Translations under genes and position numbers: made by a program
NCBI GenBank assembly: GCA_027306715.1
Contig: DAHUZG010000373.1
Location: 1-15,967 of the forward strand
Source of the DNA: Acidimicrobiaceae bacterium
Lineage (GTDB): Bacteria; Actinomycetota; Acidimicrobiia; Acidimicrobiales; Bog-793
Direction of reading: 5' to 3'
Length of the DNA stretch: 15,967 nt
Notes under the pieces: generated by a model
The model's database searches: none
Told to the model about the DNA's origin: nothing
The model's input: only the letters and a program-made list of their open reading frames with translations
In this document: one piece after another, positions 1 through 7,602 of the stretch
Layout: the number at the start of each line of letters is the position of its first letter
Position numbering within the stretch: the first letter of the stretch is position 1

Positions 1-1414
1 GGCGGTGCGGGCGGCGGCGGCCGGTGACGTCGGGCTCGGCGAGCACCGCCACCCCGGCCTGGTCCATGACAAAGCCGCGGTCGAGCGGCTCGACGACGAC
101 CTCGACACCGGCAGAGGCAGGGCCGGCGCCGGCAGAGCCGACGAGGCGCGCCGTCAGGCCTTCCTCCTCGAGCACGGTCGCCAGGCGACGGGCGCTCGGC
201 TCGCCGTCCATGCTGACGACGACGCGGCAGCCGGCGCGCACGAGCTCGCCGGCTCGCCGCGCCAGCACGGCGGGGTCGCCGAGCGGGGCGGGCCAGCTGC
301 CGGCGCGCACCGCCAGGGTGTTGGGATCCTCGGGCGCGGCGAGGAGCGTCACCACCTTCGCCGGCGACGAGATGAGCAGCCGGTCGAACGGCAGGTGCAG
401 CCGCGGCACGGACTCAGAGCCGTCGAGGCCCCAGGTCTTCGAGAGCGAGTCGGCGAGCGCCGCCTCCTCGTCGGCGAGCTCGAGCGCCCGGTCCCGCATC
501 CGCCGCGGCTCGGCGAGCAGCACCCGGTCAGACGAGGTGAGCAGGTCGGTGATCACCGAGCCGTCGTCGCGCTCGTCGAGCCAGGGCAGGAACGACTCGA
601 TCCCGTCGAACACCTCGCCGTCGGCGATGCGGGCGAGCTGCTCGGCGGCAAAGGTCGCGCTTGCCGCCAGCAGGCGCGCCCGCTCGCGCATCGCTGCGTC
701 CGGCACGAGCTCGCGGCAGGGCAGGATCGAGGCCTCCTCGAGGTCGCGCACCGAGCGCTGGTCGGCGACATCGAACTCGGTGAGCCGGTCGACCTCGTCG
801 CCGAAGAGGTCGATGCGCACGCCGCACTCGTAGGTCGAGGGGAAGACGTCGACGATCCCCCCGCGCACGGCGAGCTCGCCGCGGGACTCGACCTGGTACT
901 CACGGCGGTAGCCGGCCTCGACGAGGCGGCCGACGAGGGCGCTCTCGTCGAGGCGGTCGCCGGCCCGCACGACGACCGGCTCGGTGGCGGGGGCGCCCGG
1001 TGAGAGACGCTGCAGCAGCGCCTTGACCGGAGCGACGACGACGAGCCGCGTCGCGGCGCCCTCACCACCGGCCCGGTGGGCGAGGCGGATCCGCCACAGC
1101 ACCGAGAGGCGCTGGCCCATCGTCTCGGTCGCCGGCGAGACGCGCTCGAACGGGAGCGTCTCCCAGGCCGGGAACAGCGCCACCCTGGCGCTGCCCGCAA
1201 ACGCGGTGAGGTCGTGTACGAGCCGCTCTGCCTCCGCCGCCGTCGGGGTGGCCACGACCAGCACCGGCGCCGCGCCGAGGGCCGCCATCCCGGCCACGAG
1301 GAAGGCGCGGCCGGCGTCGGGGACGGCGACCACAGCCCCGGTCGCTCCGAGCAGGGCAGCCATCGTCGGCTCGTCGCGCAGCAGCGCCGGCAACGCTTCG
1401 AGGGGCCCGCTCAC
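1..1414 (-). CDS. mfd: Transcription-repair coupling factor Mfd, N-terminal 471 codons (runs off the left edge)
   Basis: Mfd is a DNA translocase that removes RNA polymerase stalled at lesions and recruits UvrA for nucleotide excision repair. The reading frame is open from a GTG at 1414 to the left edge. Visible family signatures are the UvrB-homology part (ALFPAWETLPFERVSP near residue 80), the block ELAVRGGIVDVFP followed by RIDLFGDEVDRL and a QRSV segment near residues 180-220, and AVLAEPDVTGRRR at the very end, which normally lies just before the RNA-polymerase interaction domain. The UvrA-binding N-terminal half is therefore present, and the RecG-like motor lies outside the window (full proteins are about 1,150 residues). 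The GTG start overlaps the pth stop in GTGA, which indicates translational coupling. A GAGG lies 10 bases upstream inside pth. No internal stop was seen. Confidence 0.95.
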   Translation of the reverse strand, partial: MSGPLEALPALLRDEPTMAALLGATGAVVAVPDAGRAFLVAGMAALGAAPVLVVATPTAAEAERLVHDLTAFAGSARVALFPAWETLPFERVSPATETMGQRLSVLWRIRLAHRAGGEGAATRLVVVAPVKALLQRLSPGAPATEPVVVRAGDRLDESALVGRLVEAGYRREYQVESRGELAVRGGIVDVFPSTYECGVRIDLFGDEVDRLTEFDVADQRSVRDLEEASILPCRELVPDAAMRERARLLAASATFAAEQLARIADGEVFDGIESFLPWLDERDDGSVITDLLTSSDRVLLAEPRRMRDRALELADEEAALADSLSKTWGLDGSESVPRLHLPFDRLLISSPAKVVTLLAAPEDPNTLAVRAGSWPAPLGDPAVLARRAGELVRAGCRVVVSMDGEPSARRLATVLEEEGLTARLVGSAGAGPASAGVEVVVEPLDRGFVMDQAGVAVLAEPDVTGRRRPHR

Positions 1415-2022
1415 GTCCCGTTGACCTCGTTCATCGCCGCCTCGATGCCGCGCGACAGGATCGTCTCGACGGCGTCGGCGGCTCGCTCGACGGCGAGCTC
1501 GAGCACCTCGGCCTCGGAGCGCGGCGGGCGCCGCAGCACGTAATCAGCGCCGGCCATCCGGCCCGGGGGCTTGCCGATCCCGATCCGCACCCGGGCGAAG
1601 TCGAGATGGTGCAGATGGGCCTCGATCGAGCGGAGCCCGTTGTGCCCGGCGGTGCCACCGCCGAGCTTGACGCGTACCGTTCCCGGCGGCAGGTCGAGCT
1701 CGTCGTGGACGACGACGAGCCGGGCGGGCTCGCTCACCGAGAAGCGGCGGACGAGGGCGCGAACGGCGACGCCCGACTCGTTCATGTACGTCTGCGGCAC
1801 GGCGAGCACGAGTGACAGCTCGCCGAGGCGCGCAACAGCCACCCGGGCCGAGGTCCCGCGCTCGGCCCTCAGCGAGCCGCCACGCCGGCGGGCGAGCACC
1901 TCGACCGCCCGGGCGCCGACGTTGTGGCGCGTCGACTCGTGCTCTGCTCCGGGGTTGCCGAGCCCGACGGCGAGGAGGTCGGCTGCAGCTCCGGTGCGCT
2001 CGCCGTGCTGGCGCCCGAGCAC
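1411..2022 (-). CDS. pth: Peptidyl-tRNA hydrolase
   Basis: Pth cleaves the ester bond of peptidyl-tRNAs that drop off the ribosome, recycling tRNA in the cytoplasm. The 203-residue product has the family's active-site residues: N23 in VGLGNPG, H33 in TRHNVG, N81 in TYMNESG, D107 in VVVHDELDLPPG and N128 in GGTAGHNGLRSIE. Length is normal (about 190-200). The start is taken as GTG at 2022, since no ATG lies in frame before the conserved LLAVGLGNPG. This leaves a short non-conserved N-terminal extension of about 14 residues and only a weak ribosome binding site. The gene lies 50 bp after rplY, and its TGA overlaps the mfd GTG, so it is an inner gene of the glmU-prs-rplY-pth-mfd string. Confidence 0.96.
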   Translation of the reverse strand: MLGRQHGERTGAAADLLAVGLGNPGAEHESTRHNVGARAVEVLARRRGGSLRAERGTSARVAVARLGELSLVLAVPQTYMNESGVAVRALVRRFSVSEPARLVVVHDELDLPPGTVRVKLGGGTAGHNGLRSIEAHLHHLDFARVRIGIGKPPGRMAGADYVLRRPPRSEAEVLELAVERAADAVETILSRGIEAAMNEVNGT

Positions 2023-2072
2023 GCTGCGGCACCAGCTCGCCGCGGCGCCTGCCGGCGCTCGCTCCAGCGCGA

Positions 2073-2684
2073 TCAGGCCCCGTCCGCCGACGCCGACTCG
2101 CCGGCCGACTCGCCGGCGTCGGCGGCGCTGCGCGGCATCGCGGCGACGACGACGACCGTCTCCGGATCGGCGTCGAAGCTCACGCCCGACAGCGCCGGGA
2201 GGTCGCCGACGTGCAGCGCCTGGCCGATCCCGAGCGCGCTGATGTCAATCTCGAGCGACGAGGGGATGTCGGCCGGGCGGGCGTGAACGGCGATGCTCAG
2301 CAGCACGTGCTCCACCGTCCCGCCGGCTCGGACGAGCTCGGTCGCCTCGCCGACGAGGTGCAGCGGCACCTCGGCGCTGACCACCTCGTCACGGCGGACG
2401 ACCTGGAAGTCGACGTGCGACACGGTGTGACGGACCGGGTGGTGCTGCAGTTCGCGGGCGATGACGAGGTGCCGCTCGGAACCGACGTGGAGGTCGAGCA
2501 GGGCGTTCGAGCCGGCGGCGCCCCCGAGGGCGTGGCGCAGCTGGCGGGCGTCGACGCTCACCGGCAGGGGGTCGGCGCCGTGTCCGTAGACCACGGCGGG
2601 CACCCGCCCGGTGGCGCGCAGGCGCCTGCTGTCAGGTGTCCCGTGCTGCTCACGCGGCTCGGCGAGAAGGGCGATCTCCGGCAT
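2073..2684 (-). CDS. rplY: Ribosomal protein bL25, CTC/TL5 long form
   Basis: This 5S rRNA-binding protein of the large ribosomal subunit has 203 residues counted from the ATG at 2684. The N-terminal L25 domain shows SRRLRATGRVPAVVYG (about residues 18-33). The C-terminal TL5 domain shows the HVDFQVV block and the EIDISALGIGQALHVGDL block, followed by an acidic Ala/Ser/Glu-rich tail, so this is the two-domain CTC form and not the short E. coli form. ATG 2684 matches the family N-terminus (MPEIALLAEPR) but has no Shine-Dalgarno nearby. A perfect AGGAGG at 2715-2720 instead points to an in-frame GTG at 2702, adding six residues, or less likely a CTG at 2705. The gene sits between prs and pth, as in other Actinomycetota. 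Confidence 0.95.
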   Translation of the reverse strand: MPEIALLAEPREQHGTPDSRRLRATGRVPAVVYGHGADPLPVSVDARQLRHALGGAAGSNALLDLHVGSERHLVIARELQHHPVRHTVSHVDFQVVRRDEVVSAEVPLHLVGEATELVRAGGTVEHVLLSIAVHARPADIPSSLEIDISALGIGQALHVGDLPALSGVSFDADPETVVVVAAMPRSAADAGESAGESASADGA

Positions 2685-2702
2685 GAGCCGCAGTCTAGGC
2701 AC

Positions 2703-2943
2703 CAGTGGTCGATCCCTCCTCACCGCCGGCGGGGGCGCGGGCCAGCCGCAGGGCCCCAAGGCCTGGAGCGTGCGGTGCTCACCCCTCGACGGCTCGGCGC
2801 CCCGCCTGAGCCGAAGCGGGCCCGCTGAGAGATCCCCGGAGCAAGATCCACAGCTCCAGGCGAGAAATTCCCCATCTTCACCGAAGGAGCGAGTTTGCAG
2901 CCTCCCCCGGCCCCTCCTCCTGCTGCTGCTACTGATCGAGTGA
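2703..2943 (-). other. Gene-free prs-rplY spacer, possible structured leader of rplY
   Basis: No convincing gene lies here on either strand. The minus-strand part around 2835-2905 is noticeably richer in A and T than its surroundings and can fold: a stem of CTGGAGC with GCTCCGG around a 10-base loop (about 2839-2862), preceded by a weaker GGTGA/TCTCGCC-type stem (about 2860-2885). Closer to rplY is a 12-base perfect palindrome, AGCGGGCCCGCT, at 2815-2826. It could be an L25 leader, an RNA-processing site or a dispersed repeat; the sequence alone does not decide. No clear promoter hexamers or U-tract terminator were found. Confidence 0.35.
2715..2720 (-). promoter_or_regulatory. Shine-Dalgarno AGGAGG of rplY
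   Basis: On the minus strand this reads AGGAGG. It lies 12 bases before the in-frame GTG at 2702 and 30 bases before the ATG at 2684. It therefore argues that rplY translation begins at the GTG (or the CTG at 2705, spacing 9) although protein-family alignment favours the ATG. Confidence 0.55.
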
Positions 2944-3924
2944 CTAGGAGGAGAGGTTCTCGCCCCCGAAGATCTTCGACACCGAGCTGTCCTCGAAGAC
3001 GGCGTCGATGGCGTCGGCGATGACCGGCGCCACCGAGAGAACCTCGAGGTTGTCGATCCGCTTCTCGGGGGGGATCGGCAGGGTGTTGGTGAGGATCACC
3101 CGGCTGATCGGGGCGTTCTTCAGCCTGTCGACCGCGGGGCCGGACAGCACGCCGTGAGTGGCGGCTGCCCACACCTCGCTGGCACCGGTGGCAATCAGCC
3201 GCTCGGCGGCGGCGCAGACCGTCCCGGCAGTGTCGATGATGTCGTCGATGACGACGCACCGGCGCCCCTCGACCGCCTGGGTGCCGATCACCTCGAGCGC
3301 CTGCACCTGGTTCGGCGAGCCTTTCGGACGGAGCTTGCGGACAAACGCCAGCTCCATCCCGAGGAGCTGGCTGAAGCGCTCGGCGACCTTGATCCGCCCG
3401 GCGTCAGGGGAGACGATGCACATCTCGGTGGGATCCTCCCGCCGCAGGTAGTCGACGAGCACCGGGGCTGCAGTCAGGTGGTCGACCGGGAAGTTGAAGA
3501 ACCCCTGGATCTGGCCCGAGTGCAGGTCGACGCTGACGACGCGGTTGGCGCCGGCGGCGCTCAGCAGATCGGCGACCAGCTTGGCGGTGATCGGCTCGCG
3601 CCCGGAGGACTTCCGGTCCTGGCGTGAGTACCCGTAGTACGGGCAGACGGCGGTGATCTGCTTGGCCGAGGCGCGCTTGGCGGCGTCGATCATGATCAGC
3701 TGCTCCATGAGCGACTTGTGGACCGGCTCGCCGTGCGTCTGCAGGATGAAGACGTCGGCGCCGCGGATCGAGTCCCCGAACCGGCAGTGCATCTCCCCGT
3801 CGGCGTACTCGTGCAGGTTCGCCTCGCCGAGCTGCACTCCGAGCCGCTCGGCGATCTCCTCGGCGAGCTCGGGGTGCGAGCGACCGGTGAACAACTCGAG
3901 ACGCCGCCGCGCCACCTGTTCCAT
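2944..3924 (-). CDS. prs: Ribose-phosphate pyrophosphokinase (PRPP synthetase)
   Basis: Prs makes 5-phosphoribosyl-1-pyrophosphate from ribose 5-phosphate and ATP, feeding nucleotide, His, Trp and NAD synthesis. The 326-residue class I enzyme shows RQDRK (residues 101-105), the metal-binding DLHSGQ block (133-138), the catalytic flexible loop VRKLRPKG with its conserved Lys197 and Arg199, and the PRPP-binding loop VVIDDIIDTAGT (224-235). Length is normal. The start is either ATG 3924 or the adjacent GTG 3927; AGGAGG ends 4 bases before the ATG, so the ATG is preferred. The gene follows glmU after 117 bp. Co-location of prs with glmU is common in Gram-positive bacteria and links PRPP supply to envelope precursor synthesis. 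Confidence 0.97.
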   Translation of the reverse strand: MEQVARRRLELFTGRSHPELAEEIAERLGVQLGEANLHEYADGEMHCRFGDSIRGADVFILQTHGEPVHKSLMEQLIMIDAAKRASAKQITAVCPYYGYSRQDRKSSGREPITAKLVADLLSAAGANRVVSVDLHSGQIQGFFNFPVDHLTAAPVLVDYLRREDPTEMCIVSPDAGRIKVAERFSQLLGMELAFVRKLRPKGSPNQVQALEVIGTQAVEGRRCVVIDDIIDTAGTVCAAAERLIATGASEVWAAATHGVLSGPAVDRLKNAPISRVILTNTLPIPPEKRIDNLEVLSVAPVIADAIDAVFEDSSVSKIFGGENLSS

Positions 3925-3928
3925 CACG

Positions 3929-3934
3929 CCTCCT
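3929..3934 (-). promoter_or_regulatory. Shine-Dalgarno AGGAGG of prs
   Basis: A perfect AGGAGG on the minus strand ends 4 bases before the ATG at 3924 and 1 base before the GTG at 3927. The spacing makes ATG the better start. Confidence 0.6.
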
Positions 3935-4041
3935 CGACCGGCCCGCCGCTCCCGCTCACCGCGGGCGACGGTGCTCTCGACCCCGACCCGACGACCGGCT
4001 GCGAGCGGGCGTCGGACCCCCCTGTCATCGCTCCCGCGCTG

Positions 4042-5145
4042 TCACGCCAACCCGCTGAAGAAAGGCCCGGTGCGGGCATGGGGATCGAGTCGCGTCCCGG
4101 GCTCGAGAACGGCGAACGGTCCGACCACCGCCCCCTCGCCGATCGTCGACTGCGTGGCGACGGTGTGCTCCACCCGCGCCCCGGCGCCGACGACGGCATC
4201 GACGAGGTGGCAGCTCGGTCCGACGACAGCGCCGGGCCCGACGCGGGTGGCCCCCTCGAGGACGACGCCCGGCAGCAGCGTGACATCGACGCCGAGGACG
4301 ACGGTGGCGTCGAGGTAGGTCTGATCGGGATCGGTCATCGTCACGCCGCGGCGCATCCAGCGCTCGTTGATCCGCTGGCGCAGCTCCGCCTCGGCGGCCG
4401 CCAGCTGAGCACGGTCGTTCACCCCGGCTGCCTCCATCGGGTCGGGCGCGACGTAGGAGAGCACCGGGTAACCGGCCGCGTAGAGGACGCCGACGGTGTC
4501 GGTCAGGTAGTACTCACCGTGGTCGTGAGCCGGCGAGAGGCGGCGCAGCGTGGGCGCCAGGACGCTGTGGCGGAAGCAGTAGATCGAGGTCGCCACCTCG
4601 TCGATCTCCCGCTCGTCGGCTGTGGCGTCGGCCTCGTCGACGATGCAGGCGACGCGCCCGTCCTTGGCGCGGATCACCCGACCGTAGCCGGCAGGGTCGG
4701 CGAGGCGGGCGGTGAGCAGCGTCGCCGCCGCCTCGGAGGAGCGGTGCGTGCGGACGAGCGCCGCCAGCGTCGCCGGCCGCAGCAGCGGCGCGTCCCCCGG
4801 CAGCACGACGAGGTCGCCGTCGTCGCTGTCACCGGCGAAGACCTGCGGGAAAGCGGTCAAGGCGACCGCCGCGGCGTCGCCGGTGCCGAGCGGGCGCGCC
4901 TGCTCGACGAGCTCGAGCTCGAGCCCGGGCGGCGCCTCGGACTGGAGCGTCTTGGTGACCTCCGCCGAGCCGTGCCCGACGACGACGACGACCCGGTCGA
5001 CGGCGAGCTCGGCGAGGGCGTCGAGAGCGTGCAGCAGCATCGGGCGGCCACAGAGACGGTGCAGGGGCTTGGGGAGCGGGGAGCGCATGCGCGTGCCCTC
5101 GCCGGCGGCAAGGACGATGGCGGCGAGCGGACGGCGCGGAGGCAC
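4042..5145 (-). CDS. glmU: GlmU-like nucleotidyltransferase with truncated beta-helix domain
   Basis: GlmU normally acetylates glucosamine-1-phosphate and then uridylylates it to UDP-GlcNAc. Here the N-terminal uridylyltransferase fold is clear: LAAGEGTRMRSPLPKPLH (residues 12-29), a GTGDAA nucleotide-binding segment near 87-92, LPGDAPLL with the metal Asp118, YGRVIR, IVDEADAT and GEYYLTD. The family's second Mg ligand, Asn in the EINTGI motif, is Ala185 (EVATSI). The linker NDRAQLAAAE and the first hexapeptide repeats follow, but the protein ends at residue 367 against about 450-490 usual. The acetyltransferase residues downstream are missing, and the conserved RPG Arg is Glu348. No other frame before prs restores them. 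The start is GTG 5145, with GGGGAG 9 bases upstream. It could be a monofunctional or repurposed enzyme. Confidence 0.85.
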   Translation of the reverse strand: MPPRRPLAAIVLAAGEGTRMRSPLPKPLHRLCGRPMLLHALDALAELAVDRVVVVVGHGSAEVTKTLQSEAPPGLELELVEQARPLGTGDAAAVALTAFPQVFAGDSDDGDLVVLPGDAPLLRPATLAALVRTHRSSEAAATLLTARLADPAGYGRVIRAKDGRVACIVDEADATADEREIDEVATSIYCFRHSVLAPTLRRLSPAHDHGEYYLTDTVGVLYAAGYPVLSYVAPDPMEAAGVNDRAQLAAAEAELRQRINERWMRRGVTMTDPDQTYLDATVVLGVDVTLLPGVVLEGATRVGPGAVVGPSCHLVDAVVGAGARVEHTVATQSTIGEGAVVGPFAVLEPGTRLDPHARTGPFFSGLA

Positions 5146-5254
5146 GACTCCATTCTCCCCGCTGCGGTGGTGTCGTGCCCGCGTTTTCGGTCGGACCCGC
5201 CCCCGATGCCCACCTCGCTGTCGCTCCACTGCGACGCTCGACTACAACAACGGC

Positions 5255-6721
5255 GTGACCCCGCCTCCCGCCGGACCTGAAGAGCACGCCCATCCCGGTC
5301 GCGCGGGGGCAGCGGGGGCAGCGGGGGCAGCCGAGCACGTCGGGCGCGCCTTCGAGGCCGACGCCGTGCCGGCGCTGTCGGAGTACGCCGCCATCCGCTG
5401 CCTCTCGCCCGCGTTCGACGCCGCCTGGGCCGAGCAGGGCCACCTGCGGCGTGCCGCCGAGCTGATCGCCGCCTGGTGCCGCGGCCGCCAGGTGCCCGGC
5501 GCCGCCGTCGAGGTGATCGAGCTCGCGGGCAAGACCCCGGTCGTGTTCGGCGAGGTTCCCGCCACCGATCCGAGTGCCGGCGCCTCGACGCTGATCTACG
5601 GCCACTTCGACAAGCAGCCGGCGCTCGGCGACTGGTCCGAGGGCCTGTCGCCGTTCGCCGCCGTCCGCCGAGGCGACCGCCTCTACGGACGCGGCACGGC
5701 CGACGACGGCTACGCCGCCTTCGCCGCCTTCACCGCCCTCGAGGCGCTCGCCGCAGGCGGAACCGCTCACGGGCGCTGCGTCGTTCTCATCGAGGGCAGC
5801 GAGGAGAGCGGCAGCTGCGACCTCGACGCCTACCTCGAGGCCCTCTCCGAGCGGATCGGTACGCCCTCGCTCGTCATCTGCCTCGACTCGGGCGCCGCCA
5901 GCTACGACCGATTGTGGCTCACCGCCTCGCTGCGCGGCCTGCTCGGCGCCACCCTCCGGGTCGAGGTGCTGCGAGAGGGCGTCCACAGCGGCGCTGCCGG
6001 CGGCGCCGTACCGTCGTCGTTCCGCATCCTGCGACGCCTGCTCGAACGGATCGAGCGTGCCGAGACCGGCGAGATCTCGCTCCCTGAGCTGCGCTCGCGA
6101 GTCCCGGCGGCTCGGCACGCCGAGATCGCTCGCCTCGTCGAGGCGCTCGGCGACGAGGCGGCGGGTGCCTTCCCCACCGTCGAGAACCTGCGCCTCGGCG
6201 GTGCGACGCCCGCCGAACGGATCGAGCTGCGCACCTGGGCACCGGCGCTCGAGGTGACCGGCATCGCCGGGATCCCGTCGTTGCAGGACGCCGGCAACGT
6301 CCTCCGCCCCTACACCGAGGCCCGGCTCTCGATACGGCTGCCGCCCGACGTCGACCCGCAGGCCGCAGCAGCCGCGCTAACGGCCGAGCTCGAGCACGAC
6401 CCGCCCGATGGCGCCCGTGTCAGCTGCCATGTCGGAGAGTCGGCACGGGGCTACGAGGCGCCCCCGCTCGAGCCGTGGCTGGCGGCCACGCTCGAGGCGT
6501 CCTCGCTGCGGCACTTCGGCCAGCCTTACGGGGTCATGGGCGAAGGCGGCAGCATCCCGTTCCTCGCAAACCTTCGCGAGCGCCTGCCGGAGGCGCAGTT
6601 CGTCGTCACCGGCGTGCTCGGCCCGGGAAGCAACGCCCACGGCCCGAACGAATTCCTCCACGTGCCGACCGCCTGCGCGCTGACAGCGGTGGTCGCCGAG
6701 GTGATCGCCGCCGCCCCGTGA
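5255..6721 (+). CDS. M20-family metallodipeptidase
   Basis: A zinc-dependent peptidase of the M20 clan (carnosinase/CNDP-like dipeptidase branch), presumably hydrolysing dipeptides or small peptides in the cytoplasm. The 488-residue protein shows the metal and catalytic set in order: H117 and D119 in YGHFDKQP, D150/D151 in GRGTADDGY, E183/E184 in EGSEESGS, D211 in CLDSGAASY, the dimerisation-domain block LRGLLGATLRVEV..GVHSG, and H462 in GPGSNAHGPNEF. No signal peptide is seen. The start is GTG 5255, the only sensible in-frame start before the conserved region. It has no Shine-Dalgarno, and TACAAC eight bases upstream could be a -10 element of a leaderless transcript. A triple nine-base repeat in the first 30 codons gives an Ala/Gly run. 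It diverges from glmU, and its true substrate is unknown. Confidence 0.9.
   Translation: MTPPPAGPEEHAHPGRAGAAGAAGAAEHVGRAFEADAVPALSEYAAIRCLSPAFDAAWAEQGHLRRAAELIAAWCRGRQVPGAAVEVIELAGKTPVVFGEVPATDPSAGASTLIYGHFDKQPALGDWSEGLSPFAAVRRGDRLYGRGTADDGYAAFAAFTALEALAAGGTAHGRCVVLIEGSEESGSCDLDAYLEALSERIGTPSLVICLDSGAASYDRLWLTASLRGLLGATLRVEVLREGVHSGAAGGAVPSSFRILRRLLERIERAETGEISLPELRSRVPAARHAEIARLVEALGDEAAGAFPTVENLRLGGATPAERIELRTWAPALEVTGIAGIPSLQDAGNVLRPYTEARLSIRLPPDVDPQAAAAALTAELEHDPPDGARVSCHVGESARGYEAPPLEPWLAATLEASSLRHFGQPYGVMGEGGSIPFLANLRERLPEAQFVVTGVLGPGSNAHGPNEFLHVPTACALTAVVAEVIAAAP
5303..5329 (+). repeat. Three tandem copies of a 9-bp unit in the dipeptidase N-terminus
   Basis: GCGGGGGCA occurs three times in a row, encoding an Ala/Gly repeat (AGAAGAAGA) in the poorly conserved N-terminal extension. 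Multiples of three keep the frame. Confidence 0.9.
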
Positions 6722-6735
6722 CGGTCGCGCACCGC

Positions 6736-6752
6736 GAGCGGCGATCCCGCTC
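6736..6752. terminator. Small hairpin between convergent genes
   Basis: GAGCGG and CCGCTC pair perfectly around a 5-base loop in the 60 bp between the dipeptidase stop (6721) and the end of the EEP gene (6782). The position suits a bidirectional terminator, but there is no T tract and the stem has only 6 bp. Confidence 0.3.
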
Positions 6753-6781
6753 CTGACGAGCAGACCCGCCGGCTGCCGCCG

Positions 6782-7597
6782 TCAGAAGCCGAGGGTCGCC
6801 CGAACGGCCCGGTGGTCCGAGCCGAGCGGCAGCGTCACCTCGCTCGAGATCACCCGCACGCCGCCGGAGACGAGCACGTGGTCGATCTGGCTGTGCGGCA
6901 TCGCCGCCGGCCACGTCGGGCCACGGACAGCCCTGCGCCAGCCGGGGAGCATCGCCAGCAGCGGCAGGGTCCACGAGTTCATGTCTCCGAGCAGCACCTT
7001 CGGGCCCGCTATCGCGCCGAGCTGGCGGGAGAGCTGGCGCATCTGCAGCACCGAGCCGTGGCTGAGATGGGCGAGGTGGGTTCCGGCGACGACGACACCC
7101 GCCTCGAGGTCGGCAAGGATCACGCGGCGGCTCGCCGGGTCCCGGACGAGCGGCCGAAGCTCGAGCACGCGCACCGAGCGGACCGGAACGCGGTGCAGGA
7201 GGGCGAGCCCCCAGCTTCCCGGCCGGCGCGCTCGTCCCCGTCCGGGTTGCAGCCGCCGCCGGCCGCTGCGGCGAGCCGCCCGCTCGAGCAGCAGCGCACG
7301 CGGCACCTCCCGGCGACCGAAGCGCGGCGCCCAGCTCGCCGGACCCGCTGGGCGGCGCAATGCCGGGTCCTCGTCGAGCAGGCGAGCCCTCGCCAGCCCG
7401 ACCTCGCAGAGCTCGTAGCCGAGCGATGCGGCCACCCTGGCCGCCGCCGACAGCTCGCCGTCAGGCGCGAAGTTCTCCTCCAGGACGAGCACGTCGGCAT
7501 CGAGCGAGGCGCAGGCCACGGTGAGGTCGTAGGGACGGGCCCAGCCGTCGACGCCCGCGTGGATGTTGAAGTTGGCGACGACGAGTGTCCCGGCCAG
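6782..7597 (-). CDS. Endonuclease/exonuclease/phosphatase (EEP) fold protein
   Basis: The fold covers DNase I-like nucleases and phosphodiester or phosphoinositide phosphatases; the substrate here cannot be told. From the proposed start the protein has 271 residues with the complete catalytic set: N11 in ANFNIHAG, E40/E41 in LVLEENF, H174 in GTHLAHLS, D205 and N207 in LLGDMNSW, D239/H240 in SQIDHVLVS and the SDH motif (S260-D261-H262). No signal peptide is seen. No ATG or GTG lies in frame near the conserved LVVANFN. CTG at 7597, preceded by GAGGAG with 5-base spacing, is the best start; the nearest upstream ATG would add a non-conserved segment of about 40 residues. The middle (110-128) is an Arg/Gly-rich insert. 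The gene converges on the dipeptidase and diverges from the glycan cassette. Confidence 0.85.
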   Translation of the reverse strand: MAGTLVVANFNIHAGVDGWARPYDLTVACASLDADVLVLEENFAPDGELSAAARVAASLGYELCEVGLARARLLDEDPALRRPAGPASWAPRFGRREVPRALLLERAARRSGRRRLQPGRGRARRPGSWGLALLHRVPVRSVRVLELRPLVRDPASRRVILADLEAGVVVAGTHLAHLSHGSVLQMRQLSRQLGAIAGPKVLLGDMNSWTLPLLAMLPGWRRAVRGPTWPAAMPHSQIDHVLVSGGVRVISSEVTLPLGSDHRAVRATLGF

Positions 7598-7602
7598 GGG
7601 AA

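Noticed and set aside
5..1003. Long plus-strand ORFs opposite mfd
   Set aside because: Low-complexity Arg/Ala/Gly-rich translations on the strand opposite a clear Mfd reading frame; mirror frames of GC-rich coding DNA.
2703..2943. tRNA gene in the prs-rplY spacer
   Set aside because: No GTTCRA-type T-loop, no acceptor-stem pairing and no CCA end were found; the stems seen do not make a cloverleaf.
3924..4286. Hidden continuation of GlmU in another frame
   Set aside because: The minus-strand frame crossing the glmU stop gives Ser/Gly/Arg-rich sequence without hexapeptide repeats or acetyltransferase motifs, and only 117 bp remain before prs.
3718..5280. 520-codon plus-strand ORF opposite glmU
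   Set aside because: It is antisense to a recognisable nucleotidyltransferase and shows no family motif; its length comes from scarce stops in GC-rich sequence.
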